Source: Tanypteryx hageni (taxonomy: Eukaryota; Arthropoda; Insecta; Odonata; Petaluridae). From it: 64,000 nt of DNA. Location of the stretch: the NCBI GenBank assembly GCA_028673005.1, contig CM054116.1:82162572-82226571 (forward strand), given 5' to 3'. Shown one piece after another: positions 49,372-61,352 of this stretch (within the stretch, counting starts at the first letter, position 1; the number at the start of each line of letters is the position of its first letter). The notes beneath the pieces are model-generated. The model saw only the letters and a list, made by a program, of their open reading frames with translations, did not search any database and was not told the DNA's origin. The position numbers and the translations under genes were made by a program.

Positions 49372-49488
49372 CTCCTCTTTTGGGCGGTCTTAGTGCACGA
49401 ATTGCATTGGGAGTTGTGGAAAATTTGACCATAACTTACGGACTCGCAGTACTGCCTCGGTCGGTTCCCCATGTTGATAGCCGCTGCT
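49372..49488. mobile_element. Decayed hAT-type end
   Basis: It ends ATAGCCGCTG followed by CTCTACGTCAAG, the same pattern as the end of the preceding element. The left tip is not recognisable. Confidence 0.3.
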
Positions 49489-50703
49489 CTACGTCAAGTT
49501 CTATCCCCATCCCTCTCTCCCGCTCCCTCCCTCACCTCTCCCCTGCCTCCCCCCTCCCTCACCCTCCGTTCATATGCGGCCACATGAAAAGTGAAATAAA
49601 TAAAATGGGAAATATTAATAGAATTGATTATTCTTTTCAAATGCATATAAGTAATAAATAATAAATATTTATCACATATATAACTTTTTTATTGATTTCT
49701 TTGCAAGCAAAGCTGCAACGGGCATCCTATTGCCTCAATTAAAAGGGCAGAGCCAGCGGAGGTGGTCGGAAAGAAGGGGGCGAGACGGAAGAGTGACTAA
49801 CTTGTGTACAGGTGTCGCTCTCATCTCTACTCGCTTTTCTAAAATGTGAGGTGAGTTTGAGAAGCGACCGCGTCCGGCGGCACTTTTCCAGGGGTGGAGT
49901 TATAGCAGTGTTGCCGCCGATCAGCAACTCTATCGTGAATTTACACTCGAGGCGAACGTATTTATGGCTACTTTGAATTAATCCAAGAAAATTCAATTTC
50001 CCCGGACGAACAGCAGAGAGGCATGAACGGAAAAGTCATATTTTTCAGTTCTTCGTTAAGTATTTTCCGTAGCAAAGCGTTATCTTGAATGGGGAATCGT
50101 TCGCTGCAGCTCATTGAAAACCAAGAATTTCTGTGAAGTGTACCTAAAGATGTGTTACACTTTTCCCATTGGATAAACCTTTTATTTTAATATTGTGGTG
50201 TGGTAAATAACAACAATGGGTTCTGTGCCTCGATGAGTGAGATACGAGAAATGAAGTTTTATCAAGAGCTACTTTGAAGGAAGCCGGAGATACTGAAAAG
50301 CATGCGACTGGAATAGAGCTCATGTAAACTAGGTTTGATACTTTTGTGATTTGAAATAGGTAGTTTTAATATTTACCGATTGTTTATTGAGGTTACCGGT
50401 AGCTAAAATTACAATGCATGTATGAGTACATAGGTTACTGGCTGTTACTTCAAACTGTTATTTGTAACTGGTATACCTTTGGAACAGGGGCACTTACGAC
50501 ATGTTATCGAAAAACAACTTATTTGCCCAGTCCTAGTGTATCGACACTTCTCCGAGATTAGTATCGTAGTTAATTTGTTTTTCATATTGTATTTATAAAT
50601 TCAAATTATTTATGAAATGTTATTTGTATAAATGAACTAAAAACTTGCCACTCAGGAGTATAGATAATACATCATTTTATTATATTTTTAATATTTCTTC
50701 TAG

Positions 50704-50831
50704 ATATTGGCGTTGGTGTCGTTTCAGTTGATTTCTGGCCGGGCAATCAATTGGAAACGTGACTTTCAGCAAGTTGTTCGTGCTGACGGTAAATACTATA
50801 GCGACTATTCGAAATCCGATGGATCCCAGTG
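50704..50831 (+). CDS. Candidate internal exon, secreted-protein-like, not recognised
   Basis: The acceptor TATTTCTTCTAG precedes 50704 and the donor GTG|GTAAGT-type site follows 50831 (intron GTAAGTGC). Only one frame is open: ILALVSFQLISGRA, then INWKRDFQQVVRADGK, then YYSDYSKSDGSQ, with the last codon split as TG|n. The first part looks like the end of a signal peptide with a plausible cut after SGRA, so the start Met would be in an upstream exon. The KR dipeptide could be a processing site, but I do not match it to a known neuropeptide or enzyme. Neighbouring exons were not found. It could be a chance fit of splice sites around an open frame, although 128 open bases with both sites strong is uncommon here. 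Confidence 0.45.
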
Positions 50832-51925
50832 GTAAGTGCCAATGTTTCTCATTTATTTTGAAAAGTGTATTTATAATAGAAAGAGAGATGTTTTGACTCG
50901 AATTAATTTTCGCGATGAATGAATTGCGTGTCTGGTGAAAGGAAATGCATTTAAAATGGATGATTTCTCTATCGTGAAGTTTAAATAAAATTGATGCGAA
51001 TCACTCTGTTGTTTAGGTATGTGGGCGGTGGCTAACCCTGCTAGATTTCAAAGTTCGTATCGTTTTCGCCAGTACTTATCAACTCAGAAGTAAGATTTAT
51101 GAAGCAATTTTCGGTTGGAATACAAATGTCCGACAGGTGAAATTTTTATTTACTGTTAACTTTAGCTACCTTACTTCCGCAGAGGGTTGTCAAACGTTTT
51201 CTATTGGCCGAGATTTCACGTATTTTCAATATTTCTCCCATGTCTCCTATGAACTTGATAACTAATGGGCGCTATTTTCCCCGTATTTTAATGTTTACTT
51301 TTATTTAATTAACACGTCATACTATAAAAAAATGTTTCGTATATCAGTCTAGATTAATGCTAACGTAACAATAACACTAGTCACTAGAGTTATCCACAGT
51401 TGAGTAAATTCCGAAGTGCTTAATAAATATGAACATGTCTTGCAGCAAGTTTCCCCGTTGTACATTTCAAAATAAACAGTTGCAGGGAGCCACAAAGGGC
51501 TCCAAGAAATATAATGATTAAAATTAATAATAATTGTTCAAATCACTTTAAAATTTGATTCAAATATTATGTTGCAGAGATTCATAAAGGCTTCCGGAAA
51601 ATAAACTCATTTTAATTTACAATAACTGTTTAAGAATTTTCGTTCAAATTTCAAATGTCATCAATTCTTCAGTTAAAAGTTAACAATTATTTTTATTTCT
51701 TTTCCCCTCCCAAAATGGTGTGTTCCGTATTTTGAAATCAAAGTTCGAATATATAACATTCCTTTTGCAGTGTGTATGTACGCATATACAAAATTCGTAC
51801 TTATTTCTTTCTATTCTTGAATTGAAAAATATACTTTCTATAGTTCTCATACTCTCGTATAGATATTTTTTCGGTTGTTTTACGTGTCACTTATTTTATT
51901 GAAGGCAATCTTTTTATATTCCGTG

Positions 51926-52185
51926 CATTGGCGTCCGCTGAAACTTTTCCAGGAGGGGGAGGGCAAGTAGATAGGCAAGCTCCCATAGTCGGATTTGGTG
52001 GCCTTAATATTTTAGTGGTTTGTTTCAAGCATATTGAAGGGGGCCACCACCTGATAGTCTGACCTCAGAAAAATGACGGTGTTAATCTCCTGACCTAAGC
52101 AGACATCAATGGTTCTTTTGCCTTGACACAGGCCTGATCCAGAGGGGGATAACTGCACCCCTGACCCACACAGCGGACGCCAATG
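51926..52185. mobile_element. MITE with 15-bp terminal inverted repeats
   Basis: Perfect inverted CATTGGCGTCCGCTG at 51926-51940 and 52171-52185. Flanks ATTCCGTG (51918-51925) and ATCCCGTG (52186-52193) form an 8-bp target duplication with one mismatch. The CA start and 8-bp duplication fit the hAT superfamily; P-type elements also make 8 bp. A possible relative of one end is at 57110-57145. Confidence 0.75.
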
Positions 52186-52404
52186 ATCCCGTGTTTTCAA
52201 ACTTAAAACCTGGCAACTCTACTCCAACAGCATATGCAAACTTAGTCTGAGTAATTGAGAAGGAGAGAACCACTATGTAAAAAATTCCACTTTATTTATT
52301 TAGTCTGAATTATTTCTCAAACGAAACCCTTACTATACCGATTTTGGTAGTGTTTCCTCATTACATACATTTTCTTCAGTGGAGTAGAATTAAAATAAAA
52401 ACTC

Positions 52405-52929
52405 CTGAACCGTAAAATAATCAAGATGAGCACTCGCACGTCAATAAGAGAAAATAGAAAAAATAAAATTATACAAGTTTGTAGGACGATGGCCTGCAGG
52501 GATCTGTTGTCAAAAACTAGCCTAAGAATATTAAAATAAATTAAAAACAGGTTTTTCAATGGCAAATACTTTTATGATGCGCTCAAATGTACAAAATAAA
52601 TTTTTGTTGCCTTAAAATTTTCACTTTGTAAATTTGGTGTGAAGAATTAAGATGGGTGGCCAAGAAGAAAATCATGTATGCAAACTACTTATATGTAAAG
52701 GCCACCCACTGAAGATGATAGCTTAGTTCATGAAATACGTATCTATTGAGTTTTTCCAGAGTTTTTCCGAGTGCTTGTGCGTGTGACTGCCTTTTATTTT
52801 TTCTTTAGACAAGTTTTCGATAACAGGTCTCTGTAGGCCATCGTCCTGCAAACTTGTAAGTATAATTTTATATTTTCTATTTTCTCTTATTGACACGTGA
52901 GAGCTCATCTAGATTATTTTACGGTTCAG
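52405..52929. repeat. Large inverted repeat with a Penelope-type motif in the loop
   Basis: The arm 52405-52530 and the arm 52801-52929 are inverted copies, about 85% alike (CTGAACCGTAAAATAATC at the tips, AGGACGATGGCCT inside). The loop contains CTGAAGATGATAG...TTCATGAAATACG (52709-52740), which resembles the CTGAAGA...GAAA motif of Penelope-like 3' ends. This suggests an inverted retroelement insertion, though no coding part is left. Confidence 0.6.
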
Positions 52930-54589
52930 ATGTTTTTATTTTAATTCCATTCTGTGCACCTTAATCTCCAAATTTCATTTTCAACATTCAGTAGAGTATT
53001 TTACTTTTCAGATATGCTTTGTAATAGGAAGTGAGTAAGGAATAATGCGTCTTATTGACCGAGCTCTTGCTTTTCATCATTTGCTTTCCCAGAAACAAAA
53101 TAAATTTTTGAGTTTTAAGTGTCCATGAAATGATAATCGGCATTATCGTTGTTATCGTATTATATATAACGTAAATTAATGTTAAAATAATAATTGGTGC
53201 CCTTCAATTATATTGGTAATAGATATACTAAATTTAGTTAATTTGCTTCGCTTTAAAAATTTTTTTTAAATAATCGCACCAAAATAAATATTTCAATTCG
53301 TCACGTCCATCTCTTACTACCTGTAGTAGACAGTAGTTCGTATAATATGAGCTCTGACAAGTTAAGGAAGGAAAACGAAGACAGCAAATCACAAGGGATC
53401 GAAGGGCAAGGCAGGCTCGGCGGTTGTGCATGATGTGGCAGCGATGTCGCTCATAGATTGCTGGAGCCCGTTTCGACAGTTCTATTATTCTTAGACGTCA
53501 AGTTCATTAGACTTCGCATGCTCTAGCAGTCACCGAGAATTCTCGCTTACGGTATTCCTCTTGGCTATCGGAAAATAGTTCGATTAGCGCAAAAATATTT
53601 TTTATTGTAGTTGACTGGAGCTAGTAAATCCAACTCGGACTTGGGGCGAAAGATTTCAGTAGACGTTTTCTCTTTTTTATTCTTTCGTTCAGTCCGACGG
53701 GCTTTTGGGTCTCAGTAGTGTATTGACTTTAATTGTTCACTTTACAGGGGACGGAGCATTAAATTTTTAATGGTACTTGAGGATCGAATCTGCAATTTTT
53801 TGCAATCAACACATTAAGAAAGAATAGGATAGTAATTTTTGAGCAGTTGAATTTTTCTATTTCACCATTTAAAGTTTATATTTATCTGTTCTTTGCTTCG
53901 CCAAATAAATTGTCCGCCGGTTAATTTTTCGTCCTTTGTCTAAAATTATGACTATGAATCTTTCAATAAAATAGCACTCTGAAAGTGAAAAACATCTGCG
54001 GAAATCATTCGCTCCCGATCTGACGTGGCCTCGTATATGATAGCATCATGAATGTACAAAATACATGAATTCTTTACTTTCTATTTTTAGTTTATAACGA
54101 GAATTTTCATTGAGGATTAGATTTTAGGTCATTTGGTAATGAATATTTATGGATAATTTTCTATTCTATGTTCAACTGTCATTTTAACATTTTAAAAATT
54201 AAACGGCTTTCTATTGCATTAGTAGGTATTTTAGCTATCAGTAGTTTATCTATCACAAATAGTTTTATAAACTACTTAGACATTTTTGCCTGACTTGAAA
54301 ATACCTCTTCAGTCCTGTTCGAATCCCCTTCCAGACCGGAAGCGTAATCTAACTCTGAGGCATCTTTTAGAGGCCCACGCATTTAGACCCTTTCATGCCG
54401 GGCAACAAAGCTCTTCCGTTCTTCGAATAAAAATCTGAAATTTTCTATCGTGGTTTCTTATTTTGAAGAATGTTGGGCACTTAACGTAAGAATATGGGTC
54501 TCTTTCAAAGCCCGTCTCCCATTTATCTATCCCATCTATCTTCTGTTTGAATTGTCGTCGACTGACCTGGATTTTTCTTAGTAGTAGTT

Positions 54590-54840
54590 CTAGTAGTAGT
54601 CAAGGCCCTCCCTAGGAAACGCAGGGCCCAGGACGAGACGGCAGCCGCGAGGTCCCAAAATAATATCTTGCTTATAACGAGCATCTAGAGCGTTTTTTCA
54701 CGCTGTATTTTCACTAAGAGTAGTAAGTAAGAATAGTTAGTACGCTAATTTCAAGCAGGAATCTGCATCGACGCGGAGACCCAATACTCGCAGGGGTCTT
54801 GAGCGACTGCCCTCCCTCTAAAGACAGCCCTTCTAGTAAT
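54590..54840. mobile_element. Possible hAT MITE
   Basis: AAGGCCCTCCCTAGG at the left and, read inward, AAGGGCTGTCTTTAGAGGGAGG at the right, with CTAGTAGT and CTAGTAAT just outside. Inner blocks (CCGCGAGGTCCC) resemble those near 1.7 kb. The boundaries are uncertain. Confidence 0.4.
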
Positions 54841-55171
54841 AGTTTATTTGGTCCAGAGGTCATGATATACGTATATGTAGGACAAGTCAATGAAAAGAGA
54901 AATATAGATTAGTAATATAAAAATAAGCAATATATTACTCTTGTCATAAATGTATTTTAAACACCGACAAATTTATATTGTTCATATAATCACCTATACT
55001 ACAATACATTTTGTTCACTAGGAACTCCTTTACCTTATTTTTAAACGTTGTAATGCAGGGTTATCATTTTAAATGAGAACCCATAGAAAATTTAACAACT
55101 TCGAGTAAAACACTGCTCGAGACATGAAATTTAGAAGTAACAACCTTTATTGTCTGACATTACTTACATTG

Positions 55172-55366
55172 TCACAAATAATGTTGAAAATGACCACCAG
55201 CATGTTGGATATATAACTGAGCACGACGAAGCATGTTCTAAGACACTGCCTGCAGCATGATGGGTGTGATGTTGAAAATGATGTGGGATATGTTGGTTTT
55301 TTTCAATTCATCCAGATTGCATGGATTGCTGTTGTGGTCATTGCCTTTGATAAAACCCCACAGAAA
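55172..55366 (-). pseudogene. Tc1/mariner-like transposase C-terminus
   Basis: On the minus strand the frame reads FLWGFIKGNDHN, then NLDELKKTNISHIIFNITPIML, then (after an in-frame TAG) NMLRRAQLYIQHAGGHFQH and a stop at 55174-55172. The LWG-x-K ... L-EL ... ITPxML ... RR-x-C/Y-xxxxGGHF layout is the end of DDE transposases of the Tc1/mariner-like group common in insects. Only about 65 residues remain. The catalytic residues are upstream and missing. No terminal repeats were found. Confidence 0.7.
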
Positions 55367-55399
55367 TGTCTATCAGCAACAAATGTAGTAAGCGTGATG

Positions 55400-57365
55400 G
55401 CTCTCACTAACCTGTGCTAAACGATCCTCAGTCAGAACAGTCTACGAGTGAACACGACTCACAACTTTCACATTTTCAGTCTCCCTGAACACTTATTTTG
55501 CAAAACGGCCATGTCTTTAAGATGGTGGGAAAATGATGTATTTCAGTTATAATCCATTCCTTCTTCAAATATTTTGTGTTAATTTTCTTAATAATAACTT
55601 GAAAAGCTAAATTAATGTAGAAATGTATTGTAAAAATTACTAAATCTATTTTCTAAGCCATTGGAGTCATAAGTGTCCTGCCAATTCTCAGATTCAAGTA
55701 ATCGTAAGAAATACAAAATATTTAAATAAGAAAAAGAGCAACTGTAATATATAGCAATGGATATTTCCTTCTTAATAATTAATATAGAAAAGATTGGAAA
55801 ATGATCCAAAATATGGGATTTTATAACCTTTGTGATATTTCAATTAATGTCATATTTAGTAATTATGTTATCAAACAGAGTAACTGAGTGGCTTATTATG
55901 TGAGTAGGTTCATGATTATTAACAGATAAATTTAACAACTTAATAAAGTTTTAAAAATCATTTCTATTGCTGCAAATGACTGATAGATCACAATTGAAAT
56001 TGCATGTGATTAGAATAATGGATTATGGATAGAATTGTATAATGAGTCAAGTAGAGAAATTAATTTACACAAAAAAACTTTATATTACCAAGTGGCAACC
56101 TATAGAGAGAAATAATAATGAAAGATGTTATTGAGGAATTGTTTACTTGAGACATCAGACATGTCAAGCATTAAATTCTTTTATAAAATATGAGATCACC
56201 ATTCTTAAAATGTGTGTGGCAAAATGGATCAGTAATAAAATATCCTGTCAGACTGAAAGAAATTACAACCTCTAATGCAGGTCATTATACACAAACTGAT
56301 AACATCAAGTTTGTGACCATTAACAAGAATTACAAACTCCAAAAGCTTGTTGCTTACACACTGAGCTTTGAAATGCATCATTGGCAAATTACTTTCTGAT
56401 TTTAGTTATATAAAGATTACAATTTTTTTGCCTTAAATAATTGATCGATAAGTGAATGACAAAAAATAGCATAGGGTATTTTAAAATCAAGCCCAATATT
56501 CCATCTAGAGAAAATATGGTAGAGCATAATTTCAGGTTACATAGAATTATAGCAAATCCGCCTTTAAAAGCAGAAGAAAGGGTTGAAAATCATCGCAGTA
56601 TTTGTAGATGAAGGCAATTTTACTTTAAGCATTTATATAATTCATTTCTGAAATTTTGCTCTCCTAATTCTTAAGATTCCTTATGCTTATTCATGAGTTG
56701 AGCATTATTATCAGACATATATTTAGTCTTCAAAAAGCATTTAAGGTAATGGTCAATAATTGTGAATTCTCATGGTAAGCAGGCTGATGGCGTCTTCCCA
56801 ATAAGGGTGGATCCAGGGGGATGGGGTAAAGGGGTAATGACCCCCCCCAAGATTTCCGATCACTGAATGAATAAATAATAACAACATATTGAAGAAATGT
56901 TACTTTTTACTGTATTTATTTTGTTGTGAAAAATGTTATCAATTTCTTTCATGTTACAATCTGTATGCTTTTGAAGATATTTTTCTAATAGTTTATTTTT
57001 TCATCTTTGTTTACCCCTCCAAGGATGAAGCCTGGATCCAACATTGCTTCCAAATAGGCTGCCACTGTGAAGTCACAAGAGATACTGTCTAGTGGCATAA
57101 TTTGGAGCCTATGGATGTCAGCAGAAATTTCTCCAGGGAGGGGGAAAAATCTTTGAAACAGCACCATTGCTATTTTTTTAGATACTGGGTGTGGCTTCTT
57201 AGAATCCATTTAATCATATTTAGTATCATTTTTATTAACTTAATTTGCCACACAGTTAAACCACACACTGATTTCCATGGTTTTAATGTACATAAAAAAA
57301 TCATTTAAAGCCTAAAAATAATATCAAACTAGAACAGTAAGGTACATTTTTAAGGAAAGGAAATA
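55400..57365. other. No gene found; CpG-poor
   Basis: Low-complexity AT-rich sequence with few CG dinucleotides. A stretch at 57108-57145 (GGATGTCAGCAGAAATTTCTCC, described by its key bases) resembles the left end of the MITE at 51926 and may be an old relative. Confidence 0.4.
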
Positions 57366-57550
57366 CAGTCAAACCTGATTAAATGCCAGTGTTTCTCCAT
57401 ATCCAACATAGGTGCTAAAACAGGTGTGGCAGTAAATCAAGTTATATGCTTGCTCTATGTAATCCTAAGATGGAAGGTATGATCACAATGATTTATGGGT
57501 TATATGCAAGGGTGGCACTATATAGGGGTCACTAAATCAAGGTCTGACTG
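57366..57550. mobile_element. pogo/Tigger-type MITE, 185 bp
   Basis: The tips are CAGTCAAACCTGATTAA and, read inward, CAGTCAGACCTTGATTTA, with TA on both sides (57364-57365 and 57551-57552). Internal tandem-like CARGTGTGGCA and GGGTGGCAC blocks are seen. It is non-coding. Confidence 0.75.
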
Positions 57551-57658
57551 TATACTTGACACAAAAGTGGATGGCGCCAGTTGTTGCCTAATGATTTGAG
57601 GCTTGTGAATTTATGTACATTTCTCGGTATTTACTTAATATTGAGGGCCTACCTAGAC

Positions 57659-58702
57659 CATGTGTTCCTAAACTGGTGCTTGAAAGTACTGCCATGCTCT
57701 TTGGAAGCCTAATTGTTCCCTTTGATAACCTGTGACTTTACCACTCATCTGGGTATACCATATATATCTGTGATTGCCAGGTGCACCAGTTTGTTTGCTA
57801 TGAGTATGCCATAATATTCCATCACATAACTTTTCTGGCAGCTAGCTGCATCCTTTTAGTTGACCATCTCAGCAGTAGATGCATCTCACTTCTTTATTTG
57901 GAAAAGATATGCTTCTCGTATCTAGACCCTGACTTTACTTTGCAGGTTGCAATTATGTTACCCCTAATTTTAAAATTAACAACATTTGTCATTTATAATA
58001 TTATAAATTTTAATATTTTTTAACCACTGAGTCATTGTGTAAATTATTTGTCTTTATAACATTTTAGGATTTGGTGTTCATTAAATATTATTAACAAATT
58101 AATTTTTTATTGTAATAATAAATATATATATATTAGCATTTTAATTCATGTCTTTTAGTAAAAATAGTTTAAGAAACAAATTTTAAGAATAAACAACTCA
58201 AATATTAAATATTTAATGTATTTTATTAATTGATTTGCGAAAGATAATAATTCATCTCAATTTCAATTTAAATGCCCACCACTGGTGCGGCTTCGAAAAT
58301 TAAATTCCCAGATGAGTGGTAAAAATCCTGTTTCTTAGAACTGATAATTTTATTTGCTCAGTTGTTTTCAAGAACATTAAGAATAATGTTCTCAAATATT
58401 AAATATTTAATGTATTTTATTAATTGATTTGCGAAAGATAATAATTCATCTCAATTTCAATTTAAATGCCCACCACTGGTGCGGCTTCGAAAATTAAATT
58501 CCCAGATGAGTGGTAAAAATCCTGTTTCTTAGAACTGATAATTTTATTTGCTCAGTTGTTTTCAAGAACATTAAGAATAATGTTGATGTTGGTTTGATGA
58601 TATTCGTGATCATTCCTATTTTTGCAGAAACACACCAGTACTCACTGGATATTCTAGGATACAACTTTATGCTTGTCACATTGAAAAGTTTGGGAAACCC
58701 TG
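57659..58702. mobile_element. hAT MITE, ~1.04 kb, with internal duplication
   Basis: The left end is CATGTGTTCCTAAACTGG and the right end, read inward, is CAGGGTTTCCCAAACTTT. Flanks ACCTAGAC (57651-57658) and GCCTAAGC (58703-58710) are a decayed 8-bp duplication with TA at its centre. It contains the 2 x 194-bp tandem repeat. Confidence 0.6.
58197..58584. repeat. Perfect tandem duplication, 2 x 194 bp
   Basis: 58197-58390 and 58391-58584 read as identical, each from CTCAAATATTAAAT to AAGAATAATGTT, within the MITE at 57659-58702. Confidence 0.9.
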
Positions 58703-58710
58703 GCCTAAGC

Positions 58711-59707
58711 CAACAAAGCCTTTACCTGGAGTGCACTTTTGAGAGGGTCATGAGAAGCAAGAATGCAGACACATGAATATACAGAGGACACTAGAAGAGG
58801 TGGCAGGCTATGGACCATCATGCATAATATTGCAGAATGACCAGTCATTATTATTGACAATTTTAGGGTTTGTATCCAATTGCGTTAGTAAAACTGCCTC
58901 CTTTAAACTCTTTCTGTATAACCAAAATATTTTCTCTAATTCACTTCAGGTTTTCCTATTAACACCTCTTTTCTGTAATTCAAAATAAATTACTGGGTTA
59001 TAAGATGCACCCCAATTTTTTAGATTTTCCAGGAAAAAAGTATTTTGGTTCACCACCTCGTGTATCATTTCTAGTCATGATTAAGCCTGTATCTGGCAAC
59101 ATTTAAGAAAATATTATGGCATATTTACAGTTAAATATAACATTTTAGATCTAAAACAAATAATTGCTTAATATATGTACAGCTAAATGAATTGTGCTTT
59201 GTGTGCACTTGGCTGTCCTATTAATCAGGCTGGTGGAGTGCACCACACATTTATGCATTCCTTACCAATTGTGCTTACTTAAACTCAGGAGCGAGATGAG
59301 ATTTTCATTCCTAATAATTGTAGTGGATCTGTAATAACAATTCAAATGCTCAACTAGTCCTATTTCTTCTGCAACTCTATTTGCCTTATACATAACCATT
59401 TTCATCTATACAGCAATACATAACTTCTTCTGTTCTATTATCCATTTTTTCACTTCCTCACCTAGTTGTGACCATTTAGGACCAAGATTACAAAGACTTT
59501 GTCTTCTTCTGTCACCTTCAGTTTTTCCTCCTGTTTTCTCAATTTACACATGTTTTTCTGTTGGACATAGACCAAAATGATGTTCTGCTGCTCATTTTGA
59601 GCATTTTTATATTGAATCACCTGAAGCTTATAAATAATGTGTAGGCATATCTTTTTATTCTTGAAGCCATTGAGATCTCAATACATTTTATGGTATTTAT
59701 CCTAGAT
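58711..59707. other. No gene found
   Basis: CpG-poor AT-rich DNA without supported exons or element ends. Confidence 0.45.
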
Positions 59708-60648
59708 CAGGGGTGGCAAATCTTTTTTGGGCCGCGTGCCAAAAAATCATATATGTTATTATATAAGAATTGATTCATGCCCATGTTGATTTTCTGCAAC
59801 AAGTATTTGTGTTGTTTTGTGTTTTTAGCTTCTTCATGTAAAAATATAAATTATTTTATAAATGTAAAAGTGAGAGTTATTGGGTACAAGCTTAAAAATA
59901 TAGCAGGACAAGATCCACCAAGCGAATAATATTAACAAAGGTCAGAAATTATTAGACAAAAAAATATATATAATCAGTTTTAATTTGAAAAATTTATACA
60001 AAACTACAACAATAAAATTGAGTCATTATTGTAAATGACAACTAAATTTTAGGTTAGGACACATAAATTGCATTGCAATGTCAATTGATAAGCAAGAGTA
60101 ATGAATTGCAAAAGATTAATCATAGATACACAATCCATGATTTTACATAGTACTTGAAATTATAAAAACTTACCTTGGCCAGACATTATTAAATTTAAAT
60201 AATAAATTTTATAATATCTAAAATCACCAGCACCTAAACAAAAATCATGTTACAATAACAAGTTAACACTTCTGCTTATGGTCTGCTGGCTACTGCACAT
60301 GCATCAAAACTTGTGTGCAGCTGCAAAGCAGTTCAAATGAACATCATTTATATTTATTCAATAATTTTTTATGAATAAAAAGTTTGTATTAAACATTTGT
60401 CGTGCAATGTGCCCAACAAATTTTTCTACATGCCACTTTGGGCAGACATGCTATGGTTTTGTCGCCCCTCTCATAGATAGTAATAAAATTTTTATGACAT
60501 CTATTGGATTTCTAATGTTAGATGGCATTATAATCGCACTACACCACCTTTTTTTAACTTTGCATGCTTGCAGTTCATGAATTTGGACTTTGCAACAAAA
60601 TTTTTTATGACCATTACTTGTGTTTCATGCCAATTACTTGCATTTCGC
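59708..60648. mobile_element. hAT MITE, left end clear, right end uncertain
   Basis: The left tip CAGGGGTGGCAAATC, followed by TTTTTTGGGCCGCGTGCC, is a standard hAT terminus. The possible right end near 60648 (GCATTTCGCAT, then CACTAGTT) faces the left flank TCCTAGAT; both flanks have TA at the centre, but identity is low. Confidence 0.45.
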
Positions 60649-61352
60649 ATCACTAGTTCAAAAGGGAGAACTCCCTCTATTTTTTTGTTTCTAAGTTCAT
60701 TTCAAACTTTAGCACTCTAGAAAAGGACATTACTATTATATTTATAATGGTTGTTATGAGCAGTTTTCAAAGTAAACAAACATGGTAACCATCAACTTAT
60801 TCTTTTTTAACTCAGTTTAAACTTTACTGCCAACACTGGCATCTAGCAGACAAATTAAAATTATTGGCTAATGGAAAAGCATCCTGCACATTTAGTTTTT
60901 CACAACTTTTATGAGTATGACACTGAAAATATTCATTCTTTGCATATGAGGTTGTTGGTTTCTGACCAAAATATTTTATGATTTAATGTTATTATCTTTG
61001 CATTTTGAATGTAATTTAAGGAACTGTTGCTTTGTTAGGTTTTCATTGTTTATTATGAAATTTTAATGTAAATCGAAGAATTGGTATCATCTTGTGACGT
61101 AAGATTTTCTGCCGTGTATTTTGAACATGAAATTGTGATGGAGGTAAACTGTACAAGTGCAGAAAGAAGTGTAATCGCTTTCTTATGCTGGGTTTTCACT
61201 TGCTATTACAATTGAAGGTAATTAAAAGTATTTTTTTCACTTTACAGCGCTAGGTTTTCATTTGTGGTTATGTTTTCTTTTATTTTCTGTTAAACTGCAT
61301 TATTTAGGATAAAAAAGTGAACCACTCGCTCCTAATAAAATGGTGTCTTATG

